Source: Chondrilla cf. caribensis (lineage: Eukaryota; Porifera; Demospongiae; Chondrillida; Chondrillidae). Taken from it: 64,000 nucleotides of DNA. The DNA is taken from positions 3,164,850 to 3,228,849 of the forward strand of contig OZ026567.1 of assembly GCA_964020155.1 (NCBI GenBank). The letters run 5' to 3'. A model generated the notes under the pieces. It saw only the letters and a list, made by a program, of their open reading frames with translations, was not told where the DNA came from and ran no database searches. Below, one piece after another: positions 30,901 to 44,109 of this stretch (positions are counted from its first letter, which is position 1; each line of letters starts with the position of its first letter). Made by a program: the position numbers and the translations under genes.

Positions 30901-33900
30901 CTATTCCGTTTTGTGCTTGAATTGAAGAGTCTTGTAGAGGTCTCTTCCTTCATTGAGCTCTGTTCCCAGCACGTGACACATCTTTGAAGTCCTGTCTCTC
31001 TCATCCCAGCTGACCAGAGCTGGACCACCATGTTCGAGGCTGTGTTGTATGGAAGGGAAGGACGGCCTCTGGTGGCTATTGGGGTTCCTGTGCGGGCAAG
31101 AGTGTAGTTTTGGAAGATGACGACTGTCTTATTGTACCTGGTTACTGCACACACGTCCCTCATTATACATGCCATTACAGTGGAACCGCTCTATTATGGA
31201 CACTTTGGGACCTTGATTTTGGTCCTTATTACAGTGGTGTCCTCAATTCAGAGGTCACTCAATACACTACAGTACTACACTGGGACACAGAATGGTGTCC
31301 TTATTATAGAGGTTTCTGCAATTCAGATGTTTGTATAATAGAGAGTTTCCACTGTACACCAAATGGTGTAGCAAATGTATCTAATTTCTTTGTGCACATG
31401 TGAGTACAGTGGAGTCTCTATAAGGACACCTTGGGACCTTTAATTTTTGTTCTTAATAAAGAGGTATCCCCAGTACAGATGTCTTAATATACTACTACAG
31501 TGCTATACTGGGACACAGAATGGTGTCCTTATTACAAAGGTTTCCTCAGTGCATAGGTTTGTGATGAAGAGGTTCCACTGTGTATGTATGTTAACAAGAT
31601 ATACACACTACATACTGTACATACGTACGTACATATACGTATATGCATACTGTACAAACATGTGTGTTGTTATGATGATGTGTGTATACGTGGTTGTAAA
31701 ATGTTGTTTTGTGAGCGGCTCTGTTGTCTGTGTGATGTATGCTGCCTGACAAAGTATCAATTGATGATTTGTGGTAGATGTTAACCTTATAACCACAACC
31801 ACTGTACGCAGAGCTCTGTACACACTATAGTATGTACACAGTTGCTGGACTATTGAAACTGGGAGTATTGTAGCTATTTTCATGTTGTCCACTCACCAGC
31901 AGTCAACCATGATCCTGTAAACAGCTTTTGGGCTGCCAGGAGGGGGTGGCTGACAGTAACCATTTTCGAAATGCTTCAACACCTGCACACAGGACATCAA
32001 AAGACACATGTACGTATATGTTTTAATATGCAAGGTTTCATTTGGGGAGGGTATTTGGAGATTTCCTCAGTTCAGTGATTTGTGATTTCGCTGTGCATTG
32101 AGACTTTTATTTGTAGCACAAGGAGGGTAGAGGGGTAGTTGCTGTTCTACAGTGCAGCTAGATTGGCAAGTACCTATGTTAGGCTGTACCCCTGGCTAGT
32201 AAGTACAACTCACTCAGTCCCTAACCCTTGGCATATGTATGCTATGTCCAGCGGTACTGATAGTAAGCACCTCTGATAAGAAGTACAGATTTGGTGTACC
32301 CTTGAGGTACTTACTAAGTACGTATGTTGGTTTGACTGTATCTACTAATCTGTAGTACAACCATGCCTGTATGTCAATATGTGAGTCTTCGCTGATCTCT
32401 AATCGCTATTATACTTTTGAAATACAGTTTGTGTGTAGTACTTTGTGACTGTTCATGCCATCTACATGTAGCATGCATGTAGGGTGTATGTCTCTATGTA
32501 CTCTACCATATGTATCAATACCTCTTCTACAGTAAACTCTTCAAATGGTTTGTGTCCGAGTGACCATATCTCGTACATGACCATCCCATAACTCCACACA
32601 TCACTTTTTGTACTGTATTTTCTGTACAAAATGGCCTCAGGAGCTGTCCACTTGACTGGTATGCGACCTCCCTTTGGTTTGTAGTAGTAATCCTCTTCGA
32701 GATCACGAGACATCCCAAAATCAGCAATCTGAAGACATGGGATCGTGTAACAATGTGCATGTGGACTGGAACACGAATACTCAACATGCTACATCTGTAT
32801 GTGTGGTATTTGGTATATACGGTATGTACGTACATGTACATACGTATAGCGGTTCATTTGTATGTACACTAAAACCCTAAAAGCCTAAGAATCCAAAGGA
32901 TTGTAGAGCTTAAAAACCACTTCAGTATAATGAGGTCACCTCAGGAGTGGGATAATAGTTTCCCAGTTTGACAGATTCCTACACTGTTTTACTCTGTGTA
33001 CTTTCAACTTGAGAGTGGGGACCATCTCTCACAATTGAAACCGCTTGGAACAGTCTCGTGAGAATTGCAATTGTGGGGTTCTACTGAACACGCAGTGGAA
33101 GTAGCAGGTCTCCACACAAGCTTCTCGATTCACTCTCTCACTTTACAGTTGGTGTTTCCATCCAGTAGCACGTTCCTGGCTGCCAGGTCCCTGTGTATGA
33201 AGCCCTTGTTTGAGAGGTAGCTCATGCCACATGCAATGTCTTGACAGAACCTCAGGAGACTCCCTCTCAAGTGCACAGACTGTGACCTCACTCTGCAAGG
33301 TGATTCACAGCATGTACATGTACATGACAGACAGAACACCAGTACTATGGTATGTGTAGGCCCTTATGTGTCCTCTATGGAGAGGTACCATCGTGCAGGA
33401 CACCTTGTGTGTAGGCCCTTATGTGTCCTCTATGGAGAGGTACCATCGTGCAGGACACCTTGTGTGCATGCCTGGTGTGTTCTCTATGGAGAGGTATTGT
33501 ATAGGTCACCTTATGTAGGCCCTAATAGTATTTATATTATGCATTTATGGAGATGTGTGTAGTCTCTGATTAGTCCTGGAGAGGTGGAAATCACTGCCTT
33601 TATGGCAATCTATGCTTTGAACACACTTAGACTGTACAGTTTGTGTACAAATATGCCTAAACCCCAAGTGTGAGATGAGTCCTATCATAGTCAGGTGGTT
33701 TGAAATTCCAGAGGCTCTGATGTATCAGTATGTATGTAGTGCAATTCCACATATTGTACTGAAGCAAGCTGTTTTGTGCGGCGTATACTACTCTACTGTG
33801 TACTGTAGTGTGGCTGGTGGTCTTACGCTTCTCTGAGGTCCAGTAGGTAGGTGTGTAGGTCTCCCTTTGGCAAGTACTCCATGACCATCATAGTCTAGTT

Positions 33901-36900
33901 GTGAACGAAGCAGTTAACTGTAAACCGTGCGTGAACACAGTATTGCTAGGCAATGCAAGCCACACAAAGTACATTCATGTGGTATGCAATGGGAATTCAA
34001 ATCCTCTTTGTGTACTGTGTGTGTACATGCATACATATAAACCATAATAATGTACTTACGAATGTATGTACTGTATATATGCACATATGTATGTATGCAT
34101 GCATATGTTTGTACTTATGTATACAGTATGTGTATGTGGTATGTTGTGTGGGCGACTTCAAAGGAAAAGTAGTGCACACATTCATGATGATTCAAGTCCA
34201 CCAGGTTTATTAGCATGGTCACGGAACATCGCCAAATACCTTTTCTTCCGATATGATGACCCCGTACAGACTGACCACATTGTTGTGGTTGAATTGACCC
34301 ATGATGGCTGCCTCCTTCAGCAGTTTCAGTTTGCTCTCTTGCGTCTGATCGTGCAGTGTTTTGAACGCTACCTCCTTGTGCTTCTCGACGGGGGCCCATT
34401 CTCCTTTGTAGACTGAGCCGAACTCTCCCTCTCCGAGATGAACCTTCAGTGCTGCCCCTTTCTTGGTTGTCTCCAAGTGATGCTTGTTCATGTCGGCAAT
34501 CTGCTGGTACACGCCGTCAACGGTGTCAGCTGGTGACCAGTACTTGTCCTCCATCTCGTATATGGGCACACTCTGTGGGTGTTTGCATACCAACAGTAAC
34601 TGGTGGTTTATTACACGTGTTTATGCACTTAATAGCTGAGTATTGTTCAATGGAGCATTGGTTGTATGTATATACACTCTAGACTGTAAACAGGAACATT
34701 GGTATGGTAAGCAATGTGTAGTATGTACTGTATGCATATATAGGTATGGAAACAATAATAGTAATGAAGTGAAGTATGTAATAGTTATATCCTGGCGTGG
34801 TAATGATAGACAAATTATACTGCAAATATGCAAATAGTCCAATACAACATATATGCAATAGAAATTTGTTTACTAATTTACTGCCTTGTTCTCACGCAAT
34901 TAATCCTAACAATAAAACATGTCTGATGACCTGTGCTACTTATGTACGCACAGTTTCCATTGATCTATGTACCCCTCAACCAGGACACAAGTACATATTC
35001 TTATATAGAGTGTAGGTGTGAATGTACAGTATACTGTATTGTACACACATAATACATATGCAGTACTATGTATGGTCTAGTGTAGCCAGACCCTATCACA
35101 TCAGATCCTCTGATATAGCATGCGGGATCTATATAAGAACCAAGTGGAGTGCATGTTTACCAGGAATATTACAGTACTACATTGTACCTCTCCATAAAGG
35201 ACACACATTGGGACCAGCTAATTTGTCCACTGTAGAGAGGTTGTCCACTCTTCAGAGGTGAAAAATGTATTAGCACTATAGGAAAGTCTACTTTTGGTGC
35301 CTTAGAAAGTGTCCTCTGTATGGAGGTGATTTCTATGGTGTCCTTTATGTGGAGTGTCCTTTAATAGAGATTCTACTGTATTTAAGTCGCACTGTACTTA
35401 GTATTGGTACTCTTCACTGTATCAAACACTTACTGGGAATGGTTGTATGTTAGATTTCATCCTGGTGCCTCCAATTTTACGCTCTTTTACCACATTGCTG
35501 TATTCTTCCTCATCATTCTGCGTTCAACACCAACATATGTATGTACATGCATGCGTATATCACTGGCTGAACTGGTGTTGTACATTGTACACAGTGACAC
35601 ACATTCATGGATGTATACATGTGCAGTATATTGGGAAACGTATTGAATTCTTGTCAATTTCCCACAATTTGTCTTACAGTACATATGTTCACAGTGCTCT
35701 CTGTATATCACTGGCTGAACTGGTGTTGTACATTGTACACAGTGACACACATTCATGGATGTATACATGTGCAGTATATTGGGAAACGTATTGAATTCTT
35801 GTCAATTTCCCACAATTTGTCTTACAGTACATATGTTCACAGTGCTCTTTGTGCTGCGCTTACGTTTTCTTCCAGAATGTGGTACAATCTCTCTGCACCC
35901 TGAAATGGGAATGTACAGTTTCATTGGACAATTTGGCATTTCCAATGTCAGTGAATACGGTACGTACAGTACATGTAGTACATGCAGTACATACATATAT
36001 ACTGTATGTAGTGATATACAGTACATACATACATGCAGGTATCCTGGTTGGTGACAACATAAAAGAGACCGACAGGGACACATATCGTAATACTACCACA
36101 GTGTCATGAATACAGTCATTGTAGTTGTGTATTTCATAGGTGAAGTTTAGTTTTCTCAGCGTAACTCAGAAAAATAATGACTATTCGAGCAATTACCCTG
36201 TTTTTTGAGATTTCAGGATTGCTCTACTTAATGTTTCCTTTGACACTGTGAGTCCTTCACCTTTGAGATTGTTCGCAATATTACCGTAAGAGTACAGTTA
36301 AGTGTCTGTGATGGTTGACAATTTTTTGGTTTTCAGTTGATTAGCAGGACTGCAATGTACAATCTACAATGTACTGGGCCGTTGCACCTAACCTTTGCAT
36401 CTGTTGGGCTGGTGGGGCTGCTAGTGAAGCTAAAGGGTTCCCTCTGCTTCTTCCCCGATGGAAGCTGGTCAGTCTGCTTCAAACCACTTTTAGTGTTGCA
36501 CGGGCCCTTGCTGTGTGGCTGCCTGTGTTTAGTGCTGTCATTTCGAAGTGTACTCTGCTCTTCTATGGCGTGCTGTCCTCTGCTGGTTTCATATGTACTT
36601 TCTATCGTGTTGTTACCACTTGTGCAGGAACCTGCAGGAATTGTCTGTGTGTAGCTCAATGGCCATGCTGCCTGTTCAAGTGCTGTATGAGTATTGAGAT
36701 ACACTGAGGCACTGAAATACAAGAGTGATGTTTATTGTGATGAAAGGTGTGTATGAACTAATGCTTGGACGATTAATCACTTAATTCATTGATTGATCAA
36801 TCCTTGTCAAACCTGATATTTGCTAGCAGGGCTAGCAAGTAAATTAATCATAGGAAGTAATTAGGTGAATAAAACAGGATTAATTTTGTATCTGAAATGT

Positions 36901-37157
36901 GATGGAGCAGTCTCAAGAATCCACTTTATGTCTTTATTGTAGGACTGCTCAGCTTAATATAGTAGAGTACCTTTTAATTACGTTTTGTGATTGTTAATTG
37001 ATTTGAAAATTAGAGTGGATTCCCAGCTCTAGTATAATCAGCCTATCTTACAATGTCATGCTGTATTTTACGTGTCAATGTTCATTCTGAAAAGTGTTGT
37101 GTATACAAGACTTCATTACTAGAGTTTCACTATAGGCTGATAGTGAGTACATGTATC

Positions 37158-37215
<58 letters not shown>

Positions 37216-39455
37216 CCCACCTGTCGAGGTTGTCTTTGTGTTGTGTCTTCTTGTTCGCATGCAGTATGCGACAAATGCAATGAGTACTACAGTTAACACA
37301 ACAGTCTCCACAGCTAGAACGGCAGAGACAGTTGTGATAGCCATCATGTTGTTGAATCCCTTGTGAGGTCTCACATCAGGTGTCACGTCAGATGGTATAG
37401 AGCTGTTAGTGGAGGTGTTTAGAGATAGTGTCTCACTCAGTTTCTCATTGTCACTGGCTTCGCAATCTGTGTACGTACGTATGTGTGTATAGGAGAAGAG
37501 ACAGTAGACTCAGTGAACAATGTGATGTGGTAGAATACAGTTCACCTATGTGACGTACATCTGTCTAGGTGTACCTGGTTGTATACAGCGGGACACAGTG
37601 TAACAAATCCTTCAATGCAAACATTTGCTTTGCACAAAGACCTTTCAAACCCTCAACACCAACCATGCATGATGTAATGTATTCTGTTAAGGGGAAATAA
37701 ATGGGAGACCCCTTATGCCATATCTATGTATCAGTATACCTACCTACCTCATTACATACATACGTGCGTGCAAGTGTACGTATATGTAATATGCTCAGAG
37801 TATGTATGTATGTATGTATGTATGTATGTACGTATGTATGTACGTGTGCATGTATGCATGTACGTGTGTATGTATACATATATGTATGTATGTATGTATG
37901 AATGTATGTATGTATGTATGTATACATGTACATATGTATGTGTGTATATATGTATGTATGTATGTATGTACTGTGTGCACCACTTGCACATTTCTTATCA
38001 ATTAAAAATGCTCTCTCCCCTGCCTGAAAATGACTGAGACCTAAGGTTTTAGGAAATTCTCAACTACTTACATGTAAAGAATGGACGTTGTTGAATATCT
38101 GCACAATGTGAATTTGTCTACACCTTAATGATGTGTTCATATTTGTACTATTGTTGTGTAGTGGTGTTGATGTGTTGATAATTGTACTCACTGTTGTTTG
38201 TTGTTTTGATCACCACATAGGGCCAGTTTTCATCGTCACACTCATGAGTGTCCTCTTCCGTAACCAGAAACTTTATGCTACATCTGAGAACACACGATAT
38301 GCACATTATTGGTATGAACAAAGCCCAGTACTGTACAGAAGTAAATATGTATGTCGTATGTTTGCAGATCGGAAGGAAATCCTTGTACCATATATGGAGT
38401 CTGGCTAAATCAAACCTCTGGGACACTGAAATTCAGTTAAGTCCTGAAATTGGTCCTATTGATCATAAATTCTGCTTATCAGAGATCAATACTCTAACCA
38501 CGGGATTGTTATGACAAGCATATCCTTGTAATACCGTATAGCGGGAAATATTCGCGGGACAAAATTTTCGCGGATTTCGTGGTTTGCCTAACATCCGCGA
38601 AAATTTTATCTGCGAACTAGGCGTTCTCGCTGTTCTGTCGCGTGACTCTGGCCAGCATCCGCGAAAAGTTTATCTGCGAATTTTCATTTTTGGAGCCATC
38701 CGCGAAAATTTTGTCCCGCGAAAATTTCCCACTATACGGTATATCCAATCCTGACTTGCAGTCAGTGGAGTCCATGTACATACCTATGATTGGAATTATC
38801 CACATCTTGAACTATCTCATATCCAAGGTAGTCCCCTGCGTTGTAGCCGCCCTCCTCAGCGAATCTTATCATGTGTCCTGTGCTGTTGATCCCGGACCGT
38901 ATGTGGGCTCTCACAACCGCACTCCCTCTCGTGTGTAGATCACCTACTCTCCCCCATATGTGTACTATCAGGGTTAGGTTGTATGTTGTGGTCACATTGG
39001 AGCACAGCTGGTAGTGAGTTATGTTTCCACTACAAGAAAATTCGCTACTGGTATCGAAGTATATCCTTTTCTTTGGCCAAGTGGAACATTTACGGGCATC
39101 TGTACACAAGAGTAGCATAAAATGCTGTTGTAAACATATGAATGCATTATTACCTATCCACATTAATGGCTTGTGATAACAATTTAATGACCAAGTACAC
39201 TATTCTTTCCATGCTGTTTGCAAATTTTGTTGGAGTATTTTCCTCATGGATAAAGTGTGCATTTGTATGCAGATTACAAAGTACTCAAAAAAGTACAAAA
39301 TCATGAGTTCTCATGTGTGAAATCTTCCCACCATCCATTCAATATACTCATTCACTTGCACCAGGTATGGCTACTAACTCACCTGTTTTGGCATTAAATG
39401 CATCCATGGTCAGAATCACGCACAAGAAGACCAGCCCATTCTTCCCAAAATTCAT
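30901..39455 (-). CDS. Gene D: receptor tyrosine kinase, complete, about 694 aa
   Basis: Twelve exons: 39455-39383, 39099-38784, 38283-38192, 37466-37221, 36682-36393, 35899-35864, 34572-34240, 33894-33827, 33292-33142, 32728-32522, 31982-31897, 31087-30901 (2085 nt, all phases match). A signal peptide ([17 protein letters not shown]) is followed by the array ectodomain ([22 protein letters not shown]) and a second Cys-containing exon. A Ser/Thr/Asn-rich stalk and membrane helix near residues 202-229 follow. The juxtamembrane region includes a 36-nt exon encoding [12 protein letters not shown], the same Y-x-x-L-E motif found in genes F, G and H. Kinase: GEGEFGSV near 398-405, VAFK Lys near 422, [12 protein letters not shown] near 518, ADFG near 537, [19 protein letters not shown]. 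It is expected to be catalytically active at the cell surface. The tail ends LQFKHKTE. The sixth exon is preceded by a 148-bp tandem duplication in its intron. Confidence 0.88.
31178..31354. mobile_element. MITE, CAGTGGAACC family
   Basis: Second copy of the family at 22365, in opposite internal orientation, in the last intron of gene D. Confidence 0.8.
31407..31580. mobile_element. MITE, CAGTGGAACC family
   Basis: Third copy, only about 50 bases from the second and in the same orientation, ending GAAGAGGTTCCACTG. It lies in the last intron of gene D. Confidence 0.8.
33352..33530. repeat. Tandem repeat, 55-bp unit, about 3 copies
   Basis: Unit contains TGTCCTCTATGGAGAGGTAC and CATCGTGCAGGACACCTTGT. 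It lies in an intron of gene D. Confidence 0.8.
34784..34990 (+). repeat. Copy of the 230-bp repeat family
   Basis: Starts TAGTTATATCCTGGCGTGG and ends CAACCAGGACACAAGTA, with internal deletions relative to the copy near 27690. In an intron of gene D. Confidence 0.75.
35555..35848. repeat. 148-bp tandem duplication
   Basis: Two adjacent, almost identical copies, each starting GTATATCACTGGCTGAACTG, in the intron just downstream (transcript sense) of the 36-nt LYHILEE exon of gene D. Confidence 0.92.
37155..37213. repeat. (GT)n microsatellite in gene D
   Basis: Starts about 7 bases after the donor of the membrane exon of gene D. Confidence 0.95.
37798..37975. repeat. (GTAT)n tetranucleotide repeat
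   Basis: Imperfect ATGT/GTAT repeats with TACGTGTGCATG interruptions, in the intron between ectodomain and membrane exons of gene D. Confidence 0.9.
38531..38742. mobile_element. MITE with long GCGGGAAA-type inverted ends
   Basis: Left end ATACCGTATAGCGGGAAATA and right end TTTCCCACTATACGGTAT are inverted over roughly 45 bases, with internal repeats of ATCCGCGAAAATTTT. No transposase. Lies in an ectodomain intron of gene D. Confidence 0.85.
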
Positions 39456-39816
39456 GATAATTGCAGTCTCTCCAAGTGGTTTATTTGTGAGTATATTACG
39501 TGGACAGATAATTACTCCTTCGTACACATGCTGAGGTTGTGTGTGGTAGTGCTAATCTGCATTGGTTTATATAGCCAGCCCAATGCAGACGAATTTCTGT
39601 GTTGACATGTTTTACAGGGACGAGCACTTGTATGGTTTCTTATTGCCGGTTAAGTGGGGAAGACAGACACCGAGGCATGGGAATCGAAATTGCATTAAAA
39701 TGAAGTGGGAAAACAGGCTGTGGGAAACAGATTGTTTGGAGACAACTGGCACCAGGTGTATGTTGTTGGTATAATACTACATATGTGATTATTATTATTG
39801 CACTGTCCAATTGGTG

Positions 39817-39817
<1 letters not shown>

Positions 39818-39874
<57 letters not shown>

Positions 39875-39909
39875 GTGTGTGTGTGTGTGTGTTGGTGTGT
39901 GTATCTGTG

Positions 39910-39972
<63 letters not shown>
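39818..39972. repeat. (GT)n microsatellite upstream of gene D
   Basis: GT runs with TTAGTGT and TTGGTGT interruptions, about 360 bases upstream of the start codon of D. Confidence 0.95.
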
Positions 39973-39973
<1 letters not shown>

Positions 39974-40339
39974 GGGTTTGTATGCACTCTCTCTAAACTA
40001 TCAGTCCCTATGTCTGTCTGTTTTCCATTGTCTATAAATAGAGAGTGTATTGTATATGAATTGACTGATGCCACCATGACAACATTCTGTAATGGGTTGC
40101 CATGACAACAACGTATATAGTGTATATTTGAGTATTTATAGTAGTCTATAACTGCTGATTAATGTGTATGTCCTTTTTTAACTTGTTCTCATGATTTGCA
40201 ACACATATTGCACTTAATATTGAAGCTACTGTAGGTCTGGTATTGTACAATGTTTGTTCTTGGTAATTCTCAGCATTTGGTCCAAACACGAGAAGACGCC
40301 CAAGTAATTTGAGTGCAGGGGGTGGTAGCCCCACAGTTT

Positions 40340-40540
40340 TAAACTCGAATTACATGTTTGTTAGTTTTCTTAAGGTCCTTGTGGAGTAGCTGCCTCTCTT
40401 CCAGCAGAGCACCGAATGCCATGGGACGACCAGTGATATCCTTCTTGTCTCCTTCATTTCTAGGAGATGGGAGCATGGTTGTTCACAATTCTTGTACTCC
40501 TCATCCAATGTTGGTGTGAGGTGGTATTCAGGATTCCCAC
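40340..40540 (-). pseudogene. Decayed last exon of a lost kinase gene of the array
   Basis: Read on the minus strand, one frame gives GNPEYHLTPTLDEEYKNC, matching the family's last-exon start (W-NP-x-H-x-RPSF). A second frame further on gives MAFGALLEERQLLHKDLKKT, matching the family tail L-G-x-x-L-x-E-G-x-x-L-Y-x-x-L. A frameshift near 40450 separates the two. The usual Arg-Pro is replaced by Thr-Pro and no acceptor AG precedes the fragment at the expected place. No other kinase exon lies between the start of D and the end of E. I infer a relic of another kinase copy removed by deletion. Confidence 0.6.
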
Positions 40541-41070
40541 ATGCGGACAGGATGTGAAATTGATTATTCACATATTTTGGTCTAGTGGTAAGTTACACAA
40601 CAACGCTAACAGCATGTGTACCTGAGAATTCTCTATTTAATGCACACCCTCTATTTCCATATAAGTGCAGCCCAGCTGTATTTCCTATAATAGTTCAATG
40701 GCAGGCAATGGCCTGAACACATTGACAAGTGTGCTTGCTACTGTGTGTGTGCACGTGTACCATTTCCTAGTAACACTGTGAAAGTGAGACACTGCAGCAC
40801 ATACGTATATATATATGCGGATATATGTACTAAACAAACTTGTTCAAGTGTATATTTGCATGTGTATATACGGTTATCTTTCTGCTTCAACTACCATATG
40901 CATACAATATTTTTCCACATTATGTAAATATTACACAGATTGTCTCAGAAGACAATTTCTGTGTTTTCTAATTCAATCATATCACGAATGGTTGATACTT
41001 GAAAAATGCTATAATCAGACTTTTTGTAGTTAAAATGTATTGCTGAGTCTACATATTGCTATATACGTAT

Positions 41071-44054
41071 TCACTCTTGAGTGTAGGTCTCTTGTAGTTC
41101 CTTGTAAAGGTTCTTCCCCTCACTGAGATCAGCTCCAAGTGTGGAAGCATTCTTTGACGCATGTCTGTCCTCTTCTGTCCACTGCAGTAGCTCTGTTGTA
41201 TCTCTACTGAAGATGGCTGAAAGGTCCCCAAAACTTGGCCTCGAGTCTCCCTGTCGATTCCTAATGTACGTAAGTACATAAAACACAAGAGTGGCATGTT
41301 TTTAGTTTTGTTTGCAGACAGTGTCACATCCTTACATGATGTACAGTAAATGCGTACAGTGACATGTACATATTGTACAGCGTAAGGTCATGTATTGTAC
41401 AATATAGAATGTCACTTTCTTCATAGTGAACACAACATTACATACTGTGAAGTACGTACTACCACTGTATTAGTGTTATTAAATGCTATAATACTATGGA
41501 ATTGCCCAATGGTATATACGTAATATAAATGTGATTAATTACTGTATAAATCACACAATGTCACATATTGTATGTATAGCACACACAATGTCACATACTG
41601 TACAGTACGCACACAAAGTCACCAGCAGTACGCGGCACACAATGTCACATACTGTACAGTACGCACACAAAGTCACCAGCAGTACACGGCACACAATGTC
41701 ACATACTGTACAGTATGCACACAAAGTCACCAGCAGTACACGGCACACAATGTCACATACTGTACAGTATGCACACAAAGTCACCAGCAGTACACGGCAC
41801 ACAATGTCACATACTGTACAGTATGCACACAAAGTCACCAGCAGTACACGGCACACAATGTCACATACTGTACAGTACGCACACAAAGTCACCAGCAGTA
41901 CACGGCACACAATGTCACATACTGTACAGTATGCACACAAAGTCACCAGCAGTACACGGCACACAATGTCACATACTGTACAGTATGCACACAAAGTCAA
42001 ACAGTACAGGGCACAGAATGTCACCTACTGTACAGCGCAACACAAGGTCACATGCTGTACCATACACACCAGACTGCATACTGTATCATGCACAACAGGC
42101 TGGAAAAAATACTGTACAGTACACACACAAAGTCACGAACAGTACAGTACTGTACCATACACACAAGGACTCATACTGTACCATACGCACAAGGACTCAT
42201 ACCGTACCATACGCACAAGAACTCATACTGTACCATACGCACAAGGACTCATACTGTACAGTACACATTGTATGGTTCTTTCTTACCAACACTGTATCAT
42301 GACTTTGTAGACAGCCCTGGGACAACCAGGTGGTGGTGGATGCACATATCCGCTCTCTATCATGTCAGGAACCTGTTCATATAGGGGAGATGCAGACATG
42401 CTCAGTCCTCTGGAGGTTTCATTATAAAATGCACCATATAAAGTAGTACAGTTTATGTACCTTGAAGAGTGAATTGTATGCTTGCATATACGTACACACA
42501 GTGAATTCTCATCAATCTGCAACCCCTTCATCCACCAAATCCTTTAATATGCCACAATTTCCCAGTACCAATATAATATACACAAGTACTAATAAATATC
42601 CATTTACCCCCTCAAAATTGTTATCTGCCTTTTATGGGAAGTGTAGCGAATTAATGACGATTCACTGTTTATGTGTATAGAACGTTATGTACGCACTATC
42701 TATACCTATTTTGCATCTTCGTTCTCTCCATGTGTGCGCACTTGTGTGTGCATGTGCATGTGTTGTAGAGTTGGATTTGGATATATTCGCACACATTTCA
42801 CAACAATCTTGTGTGCGTTGTACCACTCAATGAGAACCTTGTCTGCTGTGGTTTTCTCAAACGGTTTGTGTCCGAGTGACCATATCTCGTACATGACCAT
42901 CCCATAGCTCCACACATCACTCTTTGTGGTGAAATCACCATACAGGATCCCCTCAGGAGCTGTCCACTTGGCAGGCATCTGGCCTTGCTCTGTGGAGTAC
43001 AAATCTCTAGTTGTTTCCATGGTTTGAAACCCAGTTATCTGAAGGTCATTAGAAGCATATGTGCACATAAGAGTTACCTGTGTGTGTATGCAAGTAACAT
43101 ATGTATGTATTCAAGTGTAGGGGAACCTTCAGTCAACTTTGATATATTCATGTGTGTATACAAGAAGTGGAATGTGTATTGTACATGACATAGGGTATTA
43201 TCAAACTACATAAGTCAAACTTCCTAAAATTGTACATTTTCAGATCATTTAAAAGTGTAAGTTTGTGCCCGACAATCTCTTACTCAGAATGTTGACCTTT
43301 GAACTTTGGGAATGTCAATTTCCCTTGGGGTTTGCTCTACATATGGACCCTGATTTGACATTATCTACATCGTGTAAACTAACAATATGTACTGTAACAG
43401 GTATACTCGTACGTACATACCTTACAGTTGAGGGAATCGTCCAGTTGAATGTTTCTAGCACTGAGCTCCTTGTGAACAAAATCCATCGATGACAAGTAGC
43501 TCATCCCTTCTGCTATCTGTTGACAGAACTTGAGTAGTAGTAGAGACAGTTCTTTTCCCTCATGTTCACTGGGACAGAGAAATAGATTTAGTTTGCGTAC
43601 GACGTACATATAACAGATTTGTATAATACGGTAAATGTTCGTACATACTGTATGTACACTACTAGTGTATGTGCTTTAGTATATAAAGTGTGTGCATACA
43701 GTATGTTCTATTGTATTGATGTGTGTACATATTATTGCTTGTAGTGAGCTCCTGGCATGTGTACGTAGGTATGTACGTACACACATCCCTGTTTAATAAT
43801 GCACAGCTGAGTGCAATTTTTAATAGAGTATTTTAACTTTATAACCAACTTGAAATGTAAACAGGCAGTTTAGTACTCTACTTGATATACGTAAAGTGCA
43901 ACTTGCTTAGTAAATGGCGTGACCTTCAAAGTACGTACTTACTGAGCAAGTTTAACTGTAATTGATTGTGGTGTGTCAGGGCTGGTAGTATTGTATCTCT
44001 GTTGTGGTGCGTGTGAGTGTTGCTAGATGGTAGTGTTATAAGTTCCTATATTGT

Positions 44055-44109
<55 letters not shown>

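Noticed and set aside
36333..36722. A separate gene read from the 129-codon frame here
   Set aside because: The segment 36393-36682 fits as the 290-nt juxtamembrane exon of gene D in phase, so it is not an independent gene.
41580..42005. CRISPR-like array of regularly spaced repeats (also 22585-22836)
   Set aside because: Units are contiguous with no variable spacers, in an intron-rich animal genome. These are minisatellites.
41531..42384. Long overlapping open frames on both strands at the 54-bp minisatellite
   Set aside because: The unit length is a multiple of three, which keeps frames open by chance. The region is an intron of gene E.
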